Positions 16,219-24,978 of a stretch of DNA of 59,344 bases are shown here, piece by piece. A program made the translations under genes and the position numbers. The DNA comes from CAUTUX01 sp963532875 (lineage in GTDB: Bacteria; Bacillota; Clostridia; Christensenellales; CAG-917). Every line of letters begins with the position of its first letter. Position 1 is the stretch's first letter. The notes below the pieces were generated by a model. It ran no database searches, was not told the DNA's origin, and was given only the letters and a program-made list of their open reading frames with translations. Where the stretch lies: the NCBI GenBank assembly GCA_963532875.1, contig CAUSLO010000003.1:1-59344 (forward strand). The letters are read 5' to 3'.

Positions 16219-17227
16219 TCTACCAAGCGAATTAATAGCACAAAAACCATTAGAACCAAGGGACTCATCTAGGTTGCTTGCGTATAACATTGCAACAAAA
16301 AAAGTACAAGATAAAACCTTTAGAGATATTTATGATTTTCTTCAAAAAGGAGATTTGCTAGTTATAAACAGTACTAGAGTAATACCGGCGAGGTTATTTG
16401 CGGACGTTCCAAATTATTCAAAAAAGGCAGAAATACTTTTATTAAAGCGTATATCAACAAGCGTTTGGGAGTGTCTTGTACGTCCTGGTAAAAAAATGAG
16501 AGTTGGGGCAGAAGGCACTATTGGCGAGAAGTTAAAATTTGAAATAATAGATAATAAAGAAACAGAGCGAATTGTTAGGTTTGATTACGATGGCATCTTT
16601 GAACAAATATTAGACGAAATAGGCAACATGCCATTGCCACCATATATTCATGAAAAGTTAATGAACAAAGAAAGATATCAAACTGTGTACAGCAAAGAGG
16701 TAGGATCTGCGGCCGCCCCAACGGCAGGGTTACATTTCACCACTGAGTTAATCTCTAAACTCAAAGAGAAAGGTGTCGAGTTTGCCGAAGTTCTTTTGCA
16801 CATAGGTCTTGGAACATTTAGACCTGTGTCAGTTGAAAAAATTGAAGAACATAAAATGCATAGCGAATGGTATGAAGTAAATGAGAAAACAGCAGAACAA
16901 ATTAACCGTGCCGTAGATGAAGGGCGAAGAATTATTTGTGTAGGGACAACATCAGCACGCGTGTTAGAAACTGTTGCAGATGAAAGCGGGCACGTGAAAC
17001 AAGTTACAGGTAATACTGAAATTTTTATATACCCAGGATATAAATTTAAAATTGTCAAAAATCTAATAACCAACTTTCATTTGCCAGAATCTACATTGAT
17101 TATGTTAGTATCGGCATTGGCTGGCAAAGATGAAGTTATGAATATATATAGGGAAGCCGTGGAGAAAAAGTATAGATTCTTTTCATTTGGCGATGCTATG
17201 TTTTTATATAATGGTGATAAGAAATGA
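16193..17227 (+). CDS. queA: tRNA preQ1(34) S-adenosylmethionine ribosyltransferase-isomerase
   Basis: 344 residues. QueA builds epoxyqueuosine at tRNA position 34 by transferring the ribosyl group of SAM. Family landmarks: FYFDLPSELIAQKPLEPRD at the start, VINSTRVIPARLF, GSAAAPTAGLHFT, HIGLGTFRPV, and the closing NLITNFHLPESTLIMLV with YRFFSFGDAM. AGAGGG precedes the ATG, which lies within ruvB. It ends ATGA into tgt. The ruv-queA-tgt order is common in Bacillota. Confidence 0.96.
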   Translation: MKSSDFYFDLPSELIAQKPLEPRDSSRLLAYNIATKKVQDKTFRDIYDFLQKGDLLVINSTRVIPARLFADVPNYSKKAEILLLKRISTSVWECLVRPGKKMRVGAEGTIGEKLKFEIIDNKETERIVRFDYDGIFEQILDEIGNMPLPPYIHEKLMNKERYQTVYSKEVGSAAAPTAGLHFTTELISKLKEKGVEFAEVLLHIGLGTFRPVSVEKIEEHKMHSEWYEVNEKTAEQINRAVDEGRRIICVGTTSARVLETVADESGHVKQVTGNTEIFIYPGYKFKIVKNLITNFHLPESTLIMLVSALAGKDEVMNIYREAVEKKYRFFSFGDAMFLYNGDKK

Positions 17228-18351
17228 AGTACGAAGTAATACATGAATGTAAGCAAAGTGGAGCAAGAGTCGGGAAATTAACAACTGACCATGGGGAGGT
17301 AATAACCCCATGTTTTATGCCAGTTGGGACAAAAGCAACCGTTAAGGGGGTATCCCCCGAGGAGGTTAGGGCTACAAATGCTCAAATTATTCTATCAAAT
17401 ACATATCATTTACATTTAAGACCAGGCGAAGGAATAGTTGAAAAAGCAGGTGGACTTCATAAATTTATGAATTGGAATGGGCCTATATTAACTGATAGCG
17501 GCGGATTCCAAGTATTCTCTTTGGCAACGTTAAGAAAGGTAACGGACGAAGGCGTTACATTTAACAGTCATATTGATGGGCACAAACTGTTTATCTCGCC
17601 GACTAAAGCAATGGAGATACAGAAGGCATTAGGGTCAGATATAGTAATGGCGTTTGATGAATGTTCTGCAATAGGAATTGATCACGCAAAAGCAAGACAA
17701 GCCATGGAGCGAACACTGCTGTGGCTAGATGAATGTTCTAAGGTTAAATTAAAAAAACACCAAGTGATGTTTCCAATAGTCCAAGGAAATATATTTGCTG
17801 ACTTGAGGAAAGAAAGTTTAAAAAGGACGATACCGTACGCAAAAGTGGGAATAGCGATAGGTGGGCTTTCTGTTGGTGAAACATCAAAAGAGATGTATGA
17901 GATGTTAGACATCTTAAGAAAAGGATATCCATCACATCTAGTTAGGTATCTCATGGGAGTAGGAAGTGCAGACTATATAGTAGAAGGAGTACTTCGTGGA
18001 ATAGATATGTTTGACTGTGTACTTGCAACAAGAATTGCACGTAATGGAACAGCAATGGTGAAAGGCGGTTATTTCACAATCCGAAACAGACCATTCGCAG
18101 AAGACTTCACACCAATTGAAAAAGACTGCGATTGCTATGCATGTAAAAACTATACTAGAGCATATATTAGACATTTGATTAATAGCGATGAAATCATGGG
18201 CGGACGGCTATTGTCAATACATAACCTAAGATATTTACAAAGACTAACAGAACAAATAAGAGAAGCAATAATGCAAGATAGATATCTAGATTTTGTAAAA
18301 GAATTTAGAAAAACATTTGTAGGGAAAATTAAAATTAATCAGCAGTCATAG
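17224..18351 (+). CDS. tgt: tRNA-guanine(34) transglycosylase
   Basis: 375 residues, exchanging G34 for preQ1 in tRNAs with GUN anticodons. D91 in LTDSGGFQVFSL is the general acid/base Asp, and the MFDCVLATR segment near residue 260 holds the nucleophile Asp. Zinc ligands are DCDCYACKNY (three cysteines) with the His of LLSIHNL. A small variation is ATR where PTR is usual. Coupled to queA by ATGA. The yajC/secDF genes that often follow are absent; the next gene belongs to the minus-strand R-M operon. Confidence 0.96.
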   Translation: MKYEVIHECKQSGARVGKLTTDHGEVITPCFMPVGTKATVKGVSPEEVRATNAQIILSNTYHLHLRPGEGIVEKAGGLHKFMNWNGPILTDSGGFQVFSLATLRKVTDEGVTFNSHIDGHKLFISPTKAMEIQKALGSDIVMAFDECSAIGIDHAKARQAMERTLLWLDECSKVKLKKHQVMFPIVQGNIFADLRKESLKRTIPYAKVGIAIGGLSVGETSKEMYEMLDILRKGYPSHLVRYLMGVGSADYIVEGVLRGIDMFDCVLATRIARNGTAMVKGGYFTIRNRPFAEDFTPIEKDCDCYACKNYTRAYIRHLINSDEIMGGRLLSIHNLRYLQRLTEQIREAIMQDRYLDFVKEFRKTFVGKIKINQQS

Positions 18352-18436
18352 GGGCAAGAGAATATAAACCTTAGGCGAGATGCAAAGAACCCATCGTGTT
18401 TTAAGTCAGTATAAGAAATATTTTCTAAGAGTCTAA

Positions 18437-19396
18437 TTAGTTATTTCCCAATGTTCCTGCTACGAAATACTGCTTATGGAAAAACTTTGTCATTTCTTCT
18501 TGAGTTAATTTAGAACCGTATTTAGTCTTTACTTCCTCCAGAAAAACGTATATTGCATCTTGATGATTATTTAAAAACCATTTGATGTGATTGCCAATAT
18601 ATTCTGATCTGATTTTGGAATCATTCAAATCGTTGGGCACACGTTTCATTCTTTCATCAATACTATCAAATCCCACGAACTCTTGTGTAAGTCGTTCTTT
18701 TGCCATTTCTACATATTTAGGATTTATTTCAATTCCGATAGCATTTCTATTTGTCTGCTGACAAACTCTTAGAAGAGTACCACTCCCTAAAAATGGATCT
18801 AAAATAGTATCACCTTCATTTGAAGATGCTAACACCATTCTTTCATAAAGACCTTCTGGTTTTTGCGTAGGGTGGTTTTGTCGATTTTTATTGCAATAGT
18901 GCATATGTGAAAATTCCCATACGTTTCCTGGATTGGCACCTCGCATATTATTTACGGATCTATAATATTTTTGTGGAACACGAATACTGTCAAGATTGAA
19001 AGTAAATTTCTTCGGATTTTTGGTAAACATAAGTATGTCATCGTGTCTTGGTGAAAACCCCTTCGTTTTTCCAATGCCTTGAGTATAAAACCAAGAAATC
19101 CAAGAATTGAAATGCATTCCTAATTCTTTTTCTAATATATCATATATGTATGAAATATACCTCATACCCATAAATACATATATAGTGCCATCATCTTTTA
19201 AGACTCTTTTTGCTTCTGTCAGCCACTTCCTAGAAAAATCAAGATATTCATCAAACTCCAACTTATCCTGATTATTACCATAGTCCTTATTTAGATTATA
19301 AGGAGGGTCGGTAACGATTAAATTAATACTTTTATCCGGTATCCTTTGCAGTTCTATCAAAGAATCCCCACAGATTATATTTAGTCTATTATCCAT
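18437..19396 (-). CDS. Type II DNA methyltransferase, beta-class (N6-A or N4-C)
   Basis: 319 residues. The catalytic motif DPPY (30-33, in VTDPPYNLN) comes before the SAM-binding motif FLGSGT (202-207), with the HPTQKP motif at 175-180: the beta-group order of amino-methyltransferases. DPPY favours N6-adenine but does not exclude N4-cytosine. The target recognition region lies between, about 75-170. About 80 extra residues follow the core. It protects host DNA from the cognate nuclease. Its start lies 16 bp inside the 3' end of the nuclease gene, and it is last in a regulator-nuclease-methylase operon. Recognition sequence unknown. Confidence 0.92.
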   Translation of the reverse strand: MDNRLNIICGDSLIELQRIPDKSINLIVTDPPYNLNKDYGNNQDKLEFDEYLDFSRKWLTEAKRVLKDDGTIYVFMGMRYISYIYDILEKELGMHFNSWISWFYTQGIGKTKGFSPRHDDILMFTKNPKKFTFNLDSIRVPQKYYRSVNNMRGANPGNVWEFSHMHYCNKNRQNHPTQKPEGLYERMVLASSNEGDTILDPFLGSGTLLRVCQQTNRNAIGIEINPKYVEMAKERLTQEFVGFDSIDERMKRVPNDLNDSKIRSEYIGNHIKWFLNNHQDAIYVFLEEVKTKYGSKLTQEEMTKFFHKQYFVAGTLGNN

Positions 19397-20145
19397 TTGT
19401 TTTTCTTTGCCTCCCTTATAAAATCGTCAAGAGATTTCATTGAACTGTGTAGATATTTACTATCTAATAATTGGCACATCTCCCAAGTAGTCCGATACTG
19501 ATATGCAACATCATGAATGTCTCTAATTTGGATTTGCCCAGTCCCCAATGCGGGATTGTAGTTAATATCTGCATCACTTATAAATTTTAAGTCATACGCA
19601 TTGTAGTCAATAACCTCCATAATATTGTCTACTAATCCGCTTTTATCATTCGTTTCAGAATAAACCTTATGTTTTATAGAAAGAATTATAAACATAAAGT
19701 CTGGATCGACAACATATGCGGTTCTAATACGAGAAAACGAAGTAATGTTCGGTCTTTTGCCACTGTCGGGGATATCATTCGCCGTTGCTTTTACATCAAT
19801 ATTTCCAGTCAGTACTTGATTACCCTTTTTGAATTGCAAAATTATATCTGACATGCCTAATCTTTCTTGTGCTGCAACGTTTACTAAATTATATGTATTT
19901 TTTAAATTATCTTTAATATCTAAAAAAACTTCTCCAGCCCATGCTTCAATAATTGGACCAGCAATTTTATTTATATTTTCTAGCGGAAGTCCAAATTTTA
20001 GATTAGTGTTAATAATAATTTTATTATCGCCAGTTGTTTTTTTTGTATCCAAGATAGCAGTAATTTGCTTTATTACAAATGCTGAGTCCTCACGATAACT
20101 CTTACTTTCTATAGGGATTTTGAATTGTAAATCTCCATACTTCAT
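19381..20145 (-). CDS. Putative type II restriction endonuclease
   Basis: 254 residues from the ATG at 20145, preceded by AGAGGTAG; a longer in-frame reading to 20199 overlaps the regulator without such a site. I do not recognise the family by name. A PD-(D/E)xK-like site is visible: D100 (GMSDIILQ) followed by D117-V-K119 in GNIDVKAT, with E71 upstream as a possible extra ligand. Position between a Cro/C1 regulator and a methyltransferase, overlapping both (4 and 16 bp), is the strongest evidence for a cognate nuclease. Confidence 0.72.
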   Translation of the reverse strand: MKYGDLQFKIPIESKSYREDSAFVIKQITAILDTKKTTGDNKIIINTNLKFGLPLENINKIAGPIIEAWAGEVFLDIKDNLKNTYNLVNVAAQERLGMSDIILQFKKGNQVLTGNIDVKATANDIPDSGKRPNITSFSRIRTAYVVDPDFMFIILSIKHKVYSETNDKSGLVDNIMEVIDYNAYDLKFISDADINYNPALGTGQIQIRDIHDVAYQYRTTWEMCQLLDSKYLHSSMKSLDDFIREAKKNKWIID

Positions 20146-20363
20146 TTTTCTACCTCTTTGCTCAATGTCTTGAAATCGACTATGTCGTCGATGCCACATT
20201 TAAGAAATAATGCGATTTTTGCAAGCGTTTCCATTGAAACAGGACTGTCTTTCCCCATTTTTGCGAGCATATTGGTGGATATTCCTGTCTGCAGTCTCAT
20301 TTCTGTTTTCGTAATTTTTTTATCTATTAGCAACTTCCATAACTTATTGTAATTGTAGTTCAC
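20142..20363 (-). CDS. Cro/C1-type HTH regulator of the R-M operon
   Basis: 73 residues, nearly all a five-helix XRE/Cro domain: helix-turn-helix around KTEMRLQTGISTNMLAKMG and a closing FLKCGIDDIVDF. The start is GTG, set by a strong AAAGGAGG six bases upstream. It precedes the nuclease gene and overlaps it by ATGA, the usual place of a controller (C) protein that delays nuclease expression until methylation is established. A 21-bp palindrome overlapping the operon -35 box is a likely binding site. It is not a close look-alike of classical C proteins, so role by context. Confidence 0.8.
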   Translation of the reverse strand: MNYNYNKLWKLLIDKKITKTEMRLQTGISTNMLAKMGKDSPVSMETLAKIALFLKCGIDDIVDFKTLSKEVEK

Positions 20364-20401
20364 GTATAGCCTCCTTTGTTTGATAGAGTGTTGTTGTCAT
20401 A

Positions 20402-20443
20402 ATTATACTACTAATCTCCTAAATTACAATATTATATTGCAAT
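20402..20443 (-). promoter_or_regulatory. R-M operon promoter with palindromic operator
   Basis: On the minus strand, -35 TTGTAA (20424-20429), 16-bp spacer and -10 TATAAT (20402-20407). A 21-bp inverted repeat at 20423-20443 (arms ATTGCAATAT / ATATTGTAAT, one mismatch) covers the -35 box. A further ATTATATT/AATATAAT inverted pair lies just upstream. Likely autoregulation by the HTH protein. Confidence 0.6.
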
Positions 20444-20614
20444 TCAAAATATAATGTTCTGGTATTAGAGCATATTGTTTGACTTATAGAGTAGGAAATT
20501 TCTCCTTAAAAACTTGTTTGAGAAGGCTAATTGTGATTTAAAAACAAGAATCCAAACGGATCTATAGGCAATTTAGACTAGTGATTATATGTAGATGCGG
20601 AACAACAAACAGCA

Positions 20615-20637
20615 TATCTAATCCGATTAAATTAGTA
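20615..20637 (+). repeat. Left copy of the 23-bp direct repeat flanking the eight-gene operon
   Basis: Begins TATCTAATCCGATTAA and ends TTAGTA; matches 35022-35044 at 22 of 23 bases, same orientation. The core TAATCcGATTA is an inverted repeat. A further shared TAACATTAA follows in both copies after a short spacer. Confidence 0.7.
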
Positions 20638-20738
20638 CGCCTTAACATTAAATTGTTTTTTTAATTAATAAATGTTCGAGATTTCTATTACCAGTAAAAT
20701 GCTTGTTAATAATACGCAATAAAATAAGTTTATATTGC

Positions 20739-20767
20739 TTTACTTTTGTTTTATATTTCTTTACAAT
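20739..20767 (+). promoter_or_regulatory. Promoter of the eight-gene lipoprotein/MoxR operon
   Basis: -35 TTTACT (20739-20744), 17-bp spacer, -10 TACAAT (20762-20767). The start at 20802 has a GCGAGGT Shine-Dalgarno. Confidence 0.45.
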
Positions 20768-20801
20768 AAGTTAAATAAATTTAATTTTAAGCGAGGTAAT
20801 A

Positions 20802-23800
20802 ATGAAAAAATACAACAGAATAATATCAATCACTTTTATCTTTGTAATGACCGCACTACTTTTCACTGCATGCGTTAAAAAGAGCGTAATTAGTGGGAAG
20901 TGGTATGCTGTAGACAGTGATAAGTTTTATAGATTAGAGATTGATAAAAATAATAAATTCCAATTTTCAATTGATGAAAATAAGATGGAAGGAAAGTATA
21001 AGATTAAAAGTAAGACAATTAAGTTTTCTCTCTCGAATAAAAGTTTTGATGGTACAGTAAAGGACAACAATATAAACATTTCTTATGAAGGTAAGAAGTT
21101 AGTCTTTTCAAAAGTAAAACAGGTTAATGTTTTCTTTCATACTAAAGGTGGGAATGCTATACAAACAAAAAAAGTAGAAGTAGGAACAAAACTTAATATT
21201 ACCGAAAAACCTTCGAGAAAAGGGTATATCTTTAAAGGATGGTATGTAGATCAACAGTATAAAAAACCATTTGATCCAGCAAAAAGGATTTTAAGTGATT
21301 TAACAGTGTATGCAAAATGGTCAAAAGTTGTAAATCCAGGTACTAGCGAAGAAGGGAGTGAGGAAACAAGTACCAACACTATTACTTATGTAGCTGATGA
21401 ATTTGCAACGACTACAGCAAGAACACAAAGTGTAAAAGATGGGGAAGGATACAAATTAGAAGTACCAACAATGACTGGCGGTTATGAGTTCCTCGGATGG
21501 TATACTGAGAATCATCAAACTCAATTGACAGATAATAAAGGTGTAAGTTTAAACGCTTGGGATCCTCAAAGTGGTGATATAAATGCAGTTCCACATTACA
21601 AGTCAACCTTAAATTTAAAATATGAAAAGATTTCAGATGGAAAGTATAGAGTATATCAAGACGATATGTTTTCAAGTAACGAAGTAGAAATTCCAAAGTA
21701 CTATGATGGGGGAATCATCTCAGCAATTGGTAGATTCTCAAATGCTCCTAACCTTGAAAAGATTACAATTGGAGAGGCAGTAGAGGAAATTGAGGAGAAT
21801 CCAGCAGGCGATTCAAATGTATTCAAAGAATACAGAGTAAGTGAGGAAAATAAAAAGTACACATCAAAAGATGGAGTTCTATATTCAAAAGATTTATTAA
21901 CATTATATTCATACCCAATAGCTAAAGAAGGCGAGACATACGTTGTTAGTGCAAGTACAACAAAGATCGCAAATCGTGCTTTTAAAGATAGATTCATAGG
22001 CGAACAGATTAAAGCAGAAACGGTCGGCAAACATTTAAATAAAGTTGAAATGACACAAAATATCTCAGAGATTGGTGAGGAGGCATTTGCAAATAGAGTT
22101 GGATTAACTAATGTATCATTCACAAGTGTAGCATCACCAGCAGAAATGAAAATTGGAGCAAGGGCATTCACATTCACAAATCTAGAAGAATATCCAATCC
22201 CAAGTAACACTGTTTCGATTGGCACAGGAGCGTTTGAGTCAGATTTAAAAATGAGTAATGTAGTAAATGCAAAACAAAAGGAATTGATATTGCCAGAGGG
22301 ACTAAAAGAAATAGGCGAAAAGGCATTTCTATACAATATAGAATTAGAAAAAGTAACGCTATCGAAAACAGTAGAACATATAGGAGCATATGCATTTTCA
22401 AGTTGTAAGCAAATGACAAATTTTGATTCTAATGCGAATGAGCAAATAGATAAAATCCCAGCGGGAATGTTATCAAAAAATATAGATTTAACAGATTTTA
22501 GTTTCCCTAAAAATATAATGGAAATTGGTGATGAGGCTTTCTCCGCAACACAAATTGAGGAATTAGCGTTACCAGAATCTGTTACTAAAATAGGAGATTC
22601 GGCATTTGCTAGAATGAAGTCATTAACGAAGGTAAATATTCCAGACGCAGTTACTGAGTTAGGACGTGGAGTATTTGAAGGGACAGAGAGGTTAGAATTT
22701 GCTGGAATTTTAGTTGGCAACAGTAGTCAGGTCCTATTGAAAGAAAATGGTGCTCTATATAATCGTGATAAGACAGAATTAATTAAATTTGATAATGCAT
22801 CAACTGTAACAGAATTCACAATGCCAGATACAATTACTTCAATTGATAAAGGAGCATTTAAGGGTAACACAAAACTTAAAAAAATAATCTTATCTAAGAA
22901 TTTAAAAAGGATAAGTGAGAATGCATTCCACAGTAGTACGATAGAAGAAATTAAAATTCCAGCAAGTGTTGAAGAAATAGGACCAAAAGCATTCTATAAT
23001 ACAAAACAACTTAAAAAGCTTGAATTTGAAGACGGATGTGGAATTAAGGCTTTACCAACAGGAGTTTTTGACACATCGAGCATTGAAGAACTTACTTTGC
23101 CAGAGGGTCTAGAGTACGCTGTTGAAAAAGACATCTTTAGAAACATGGCAAAATTGAAAATATTAAATATTCCATCATCACTTCGTGATATAGAAATTGG
23201 AGCAATGCTCACTAGAACAAAAATACAAACTATCAATGTTAATCCTAACAACGAACATTTAATGGTAGAGGATGGAATTCTATATACAAAAGATAAGAAA
23301 ACATTGATATATGCAACACAATCATTTAATAAGTCAACTTTAGATATTAGTGGTGTTGTGGAAATAAGAAAATATGCATTCTATTCTAATCTGAAGTTGA
23401 AGGAAGTTACAGGTACATCAAGCCTACAATCAATCAGAGAAGGAGCATTCCAAAAATCAAAAATAGAAACTATTGATTTGTCTTCAGTATTAGAAATAGA
23501 AAAATCAGCATTTAAACAATCAGGCATTAAAGATGCAAATTTAGAAAATATCGAAACATTAGGCGAACAAGTATTTAGCCGATGTGCAAACCTTGTAACA
23601 GTAAGATTGAGTAATAAAATTAATAACATTGGACGTGCAACATTTGAACACACAAAAATTAAGGATTTAGTAATTCCTGATAGTATTGAGAGAATTGGGG
23701 AACAAGCATTCGATGGAGCGGGAGTTGAAACGCTGGTCGTAGGTAATGGAATAAAGAGTACTAAAGTTATTTCAGACGCATTCAAAACATGTGCAACATT

Positions 23801-24131
23801 AAAGAGCATTGCTTTGGGTAGTGGAATTACAGAATTAGAAGAAAAGGCGTTTTCAGAACTCAAATCACTAGAGGAAATTAAACTTGGAGATGCAGTTACA
23901 GAGATACATGCTACGGCATTTGATAAACTCGCATCTTTGAAAAAAGTACAAGTAGAGACACAGGTTCAACTAAATAGGATTGCCGAAATACCTATGATGA
24001 ACGCAGATCAGTCGCTAAAGAAGGCAACTATTGTAGCAAAGAGCACACTAGATTTTAATGATGTAGGAATGTCCTACAACAAGAAAGAAGATAAGGGAGA
24101 CTATACAGAACTTAGTGAATATGCATTCTAA
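20802..24131 (+). CDS. BspA-like LRR surface lipoprotein with InlB B-repeats
   Basis: 1109 residues. A lipoprotein signal peptide ends at lipobox FTAC (C24), so it should be lipidated and held on the outer face of the membrane. After about 80 residues with a lipocalin-like strand pattern come two InlB B-repeat (Listeria-Bacteroides repeat) units, about 105-175 (RKGYIFKGWYVD, VYAKW) and 190-265 (GYEFLGWYTEN). Residues about 290-1050 are LRR_5/BspA-type repeats of 23 or so residues (for example IGDSAFARMKSLTKVNIPD). Such proteins usually bind host or neighbour-cell ligands, or cell-wall polymers. First gene of an eight-gene operon; the next gene starts 11 bp inside it. Ligand unknown. Confidence 0.88.
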   Translation: MKKYNRIISITFIFVMTALLFTACVKKSVISGKWYAVDSDKFYRLEIDKNNKFQFSIDENKMEGKYKIKSKTIKFSLSNKSFDGTVKDNNINISYEGKKLVFSKVKQVNVFFHTKGGNAIQTKKVEVGTKLNITEKPSRKGYIFKGWYVDQQYKKPFDPAKRILSDLTVYAKWSKVVNPGTSEEGSEETSTNTITYVADEFATTTARTQSVKDGEGYKLEVPTMTGGYEFLGWYTENHQTQLTDNKGVSLNAWDPQSGDINAVPHYKSTLNLKYEKISDGKYRVYQDDMFSSNEVEIPKYYDGGIISAIGRFSNAPNLEKITIGEAVEEIEENPAGDSNVFKEYRVSEENKKYTSKDGVLYSKDLLTLYSYPIAKEGETYVVSASTTKIANRAFKDRFIGEQIKAETVGKHLNKVEMTQNISEIGEEAFANRVGLTNVSFTSVASPAEMKIGARAFTFTNLEEYPIPSNTVSIGTGAFESDLKMSNVVNAKQKELILPEGLKEIGEKAFLYNIELEKVTLSKTVEHIGAYAFSSCKQMTNFDSNANEQIDKIPAGMLSKNIDLTDFSFPKNIMEIGDEAFSATQIEELALPESVTKIGDSAFARMKSLTKVNIPDAVTELGRGVFEGTERLEFAGILVGNSSQVLLKENGALYNRDKTELIKFDNASTVTEFTMPDTITSIDKGAFKGNTKLKKIILSKNLKRISENAFHSSTIEEIKIPASVEEIGPKAFYNTKQLKKLEFEDGCGIKALPTGVFDTSSIEELTLPEGLEYAVEKDIFRNMAKLKILNIPSSLRDIEIGAMLTRTKIQTINVNPNNEHLMVEDGILYTKDKKTLIYATQSFNKSTLDISGVVEIRKYAFYSNLKLKEVTGTSSLQSIREGAFQKSKIETIDLSSVLEIEKSAFKQSGIKDANLENIETLGEQVFSRCANLVTVRLSNKINNIGRATFEHTKIKDLVIPDSIERIGEQAFDGAGVETLVVGNGIKSTKVISDAFKTCATLKSIALGSGITELEEKAFSELKSLEEIKLGDAVTEIHATAFDKLASLKKVQVETQVQLNRIAEIPMMNADQSLKKATIVAKSTLDFNDVGMSYNKKEDKGDYTELSEYAF

Positions 24132-24978
24132 AGTTATTAAAAAGTTTGCAACAGCATTACTAATTTCGTGTTTATGTTTATGGTTAGTAGGATGTGGAAA
24201 GCATCCTATTAACCTATATAAATATAAGTTAAATGTTCAAACTTTAGACTTAAATCTAAATGAAGAATCACGATTAGAGATGCTTGAAAATGATATTGTA
24301 CTTGCTCAAGATGTTGAATGGAATTCTAACAATACCAATGTGATTGAAGTCGAAAATGGGCTGATTAGAGCCGTAGGGGTAGGCACTTCATTGGTAACTG
24401 CTACATATAGGGGGAATGTTGTGGGGATTAATGTCAATGTTAAAGATAAGAAGATAGGGCTCTCACAAAAGAAAATTACGATGATAAGTGGCGAAACTTC
24501 AAGTCTAGAATTTATTGACGAAGATATTATAGATTCGTCTGAAATACAATGGAGCACTGGCGATAATGATGTGGCGACTGTAAATAATGGAACGATTAAT
24601 GCACATAAAGTGGGGAGAACGGTTGTAGTCGCTAGGTATAAAGATACGGATTATCTTTGTGAGGTTACAGTTTTAGACAAGTTTGAACTTGCAGGAACAT
24701 TTAGAAGTGAAGTGTATATTTCGCAAATGTCGCAAACTTTTATTTTTGAAATGATAATACAGAAAGATGGGTCGTATGTGTACAAACGTTTAGCAAACCC
24801 ATCATTCCCAGAGGAAGAAATTAATAAAGGTAAAGCGAGAAGAGAAAAAGAATTCGTTATTTTTGAAAACAACAAATCAGAAATGAAATTTACAATATCC
24901 GATAAAGACACGTTAGTGTCAGTAGGAAGTATTCCTACGAATAGGATAGATATCCCAATGACGTTTAAGAGAAAATGA
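24121..24978 (+). CDS. Lipoprotein with two BIG2-like Ig domains
   Basis: 285 residues from the ATG at 24121 (an in-frame GTG lies two codons earlier). The signal peptide ends in lipobox LVGC (C25). Two bacterial Ig-like group 2 domains follow, about 36-110 and 112-188, each with the typical pattern (WNSNNTNVIEVENGLIRAVGVGTS; WSTGDNDVATVNNGTINAHKVG). The last about 95 residues are an unrecognised beta-rich domain. BIG2 domains are extracellular spacers or adhesion modules. It overlaps the preceding LRR lipoprotein and shares ATGA with the following gene, so it is part of the same translation-coupled operon. Confidence 0.8.
   Translation: MHSKVIKKFATALLISCLCLWLVGCGKHPINLYKYKLNVQTLDLNLNEESRLEMLENDIVLAQDVEWNSNNTNVIEVENGLIRAVGVGTSLVTATYRGNVVGINVNVKDKKIGLSQKKITMISGETSSLEFIDEDIIDSSEIQWSTGDNDVATVNNGTINAHKVGRTVVVARYKDTDYLCEVTVLDKFELAGTFRSEVYISQMSQTFIFEMIIQKDGSYVYKRLANPSFPEEEINKGKARREKEFVIFENNKSEMKFTISDKDTLVSVGSIPTNRIDIPMTFKRK

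Larger units (their letters stand above)
20364..20801 (+). other. 438-bp divergent intergenic region
   Basis: Lies between the minus-strand R-M operon and the plus-strand eight-gene operon. It holds the R-M promoter and operator (20402-20443), the left 23-bp flanking repeat (20615-20637), and the lipoprotein-operon promoter (20739-20767). I see no coding potential in it and no recognisable RNA. Confidence 0.6.

Noticed and set aside
21701..22720. 339-codon open frame antisense to the first LRR lipoprotein gene
   Set aside because: It is produced by the periodic codon pattern of the LRR repeats on the other strand. It has no Shine-Dalgarno and composition is low-complexity Ser/Ile/Phe.
22000..23950. 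Regularly spaced similar DNA segments resembling a repeat array
   Set aside because: Spacing of about 69 bp reflects 23-residue LRR units in a coding frame; repeats are diverged and there are no cas genes, so not CRISPR.
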